NCBI GenBank assembly: GCA_950071875.1
Contig: CATMNW010000170.1
Span: 1-6,072 of the forward strand
From: an uncultured Erythrobacteraceae bacterium
Lineage (GTDB): Bacteria; Pseudomonadota; Alphaproteobacteria; Sphingomonadales; Sphingomonadaceae
Length of the DNA: 6,072 nucleotides
Direction: 5' to 3'
Made by a program: the position numbers and the translations under genes. This document shows, in pieces, positions 5,493 to 6,072 of this stretch; position 1 is the stretch's first letter; every line of letters starts with the position of its first letter. The notes below the pieces were generated by a model that was given only the letters and a program-made list of their open reading frames with translations, ran no database searches and was not told the DNA's origin.

Positions 5493-6072
5493 GCAAGTTC
5501 GGGTTCAGCAGCACGGCCGACGACGTTCTCGAAGGCCATGACCTCACGGGACGCACCGCTTTCATTACGGGCGGCTATTCCGGCCTTGGCAAGGAAACGG
5601 CGCGGGCGATGGCTGCCAAGGGCGCGCACGTCATTCTTGCCGGTCGCGATGCCGGAAAGCTCGAAGAAGCAGCAAGGGACATCGCGGGCGAAACGAATGC
5701 CACAGTCGACACAATCGTGTGCGACCTCGCCTCGCTCGACAGTGTTCGCGCCAGCGCGCGCGAAGCCAATGAGCGGTTCGACAAGATCGACCTGCTGATC
5801 AACAACGCCGGCGTCATGGCCTGTCCGAAGGGTCATACTGCCGACGGGCTCGAAATGCAGTTCGGCACCAATCATGTCGGTCATTTCCTGCTCACGAACC
5901 TGCTGATGCCTTTGGTCGAGAAGGGTGAAGATCCGCGGATCGTCAACCTTTCCAGCCGCGGCCATCACATCGACCGGGTCCATTTCGACGATCCCAATTA
6001 CCAAAGCCGCGATTACGAGAAGTGGCAGGCCTACGGACAGTCGAAGACCGCCAATATCCTGTTCGCCGTAGG
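5489..6072 (+). CDS. Short-chain dehydrogenase/reductase (SDR), 3' end outside the window
   Basis: An NAD(P)-dependent oxidoreductase with a Rossmann fold. The 194 complete codons seen here begin MSKFGFSSTADDVLEG and hold the classical SDR motifs: the TGGYSGLG dinucleotide-binding loop (27-34), AGRD (51-54; R53 after the second strand favours NADP(H)), CDLAS (78-82), NNAG (105-108), NLSS with catalytic Ser near S156, and YGQSK (Y182, K186). The layout, with a histidine-containing stretch after NLSSRG and a YxxWxAYxxSK type active site, resembles the retinol-dehydrogenase/WWOX-like SDR subgroup of about 310-320 residues, so roughly 120 residues are probably missing at the right edge. The substrate cannot be inferred. 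The start overlaps the peptidase stop by four bases (ATGA), so co-translation is likely, yet a shared pathway is not evident. Confidence 0.94.
   Translation, partial: MSKFGFSSTADDVLEGHDLTGRTAFITGGYSGLGKETARAMAAKGAHVILAGRDAGKLEEAARDIAGETNATVDTIVCDLASLDSVRASAREANERFDKIDLLINNAGVMACPKGHTADGLEMQFGTNHVGHFLLTNLLMPLVEKGEDPRIVNLSSRGHHIDRVHFDDPNYQSRDYEKWQAYGQSKTANILFAV

Noticed and set aside
1..6072. Defence islands, prophage genes, insertion sequences, CRISPR repeats, tRNA or rRNA genes and riboswitches
   Set aside because: No direct-repeat arrays, transposase-like proteins, terminal inverted repeats or structured RNA signatures were seen. Genes fill nearly all of the window and all five have familiar housekeeping or common metabolic families.

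Overview
This looks like an ordinary chromosomal stretch of a moderately high-GC alphaproteobacterium. The best guess is Sphingomonadales, possibly Erythrobacteraceae. The guess rests on the prephenate dehydratase (its GAPGSNSH and LPLPCFSFEDAL segments and its alphaproteobacterial NMTKLESY ACT-domain signature) and on the S9 peptidase (its C-terminal AKPVINW...YWKRSPLSL block). Both comparisons are from memory, not from a search. Coding density is very high. No mobile element, CRISPR array, RNA gene or sign of recent transfer was seen.

Layout: (1) Bases 1-890, + strand: prephenate dehydratase (phenylalanine biosynthesis), probably cut at its 5' end by the window edge. (2) Bases 924-2000, - strand, convergent with the first gene across 33 bp: an isoaspartyl peptidase/L-asparaginase of the Ntn-hydrolase fold with a secretion signal. 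(3) Bases 2001-2081: a short divergent intergenic region. (4) Bases 2082-3329, + strand: a polytopic membrane protein of the conserved-TM-helix/CmpX-like group, usually annotated as a mechanosensitive ion channel family protein. It is built from four tandem units. (5) Bases 3354-3388: a textbook intrinsic terminator. (6) Bases 3432-5492, + strand: an exported S9 (prolyl-oligopeptidase family) serine peptidase with an N-terminal PD40 propeller. (7) From 5489 to beyond the right edge, + strand: a short-chain dehydrogenase/reductase whose ATG overlaps the peptidase stop by 4 bases, so these two form a likely translationally coupled pair.

The genes do not make up an obvious single pathway. The two hydrolases are both predicted to be exported and could take part in peptide or damaged-protein turnover in the periplasm, but they are separated by a divergent promoter region and a terminator and are not in one operon. 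I found no convincing undescribed system. The points most worth a second look are the four-unit membrane protein with no MscS beta-domain, the exported isoaspartyl peptidase, the peptidase-SDR coupling and a possible lone disulfide in the peptidase.
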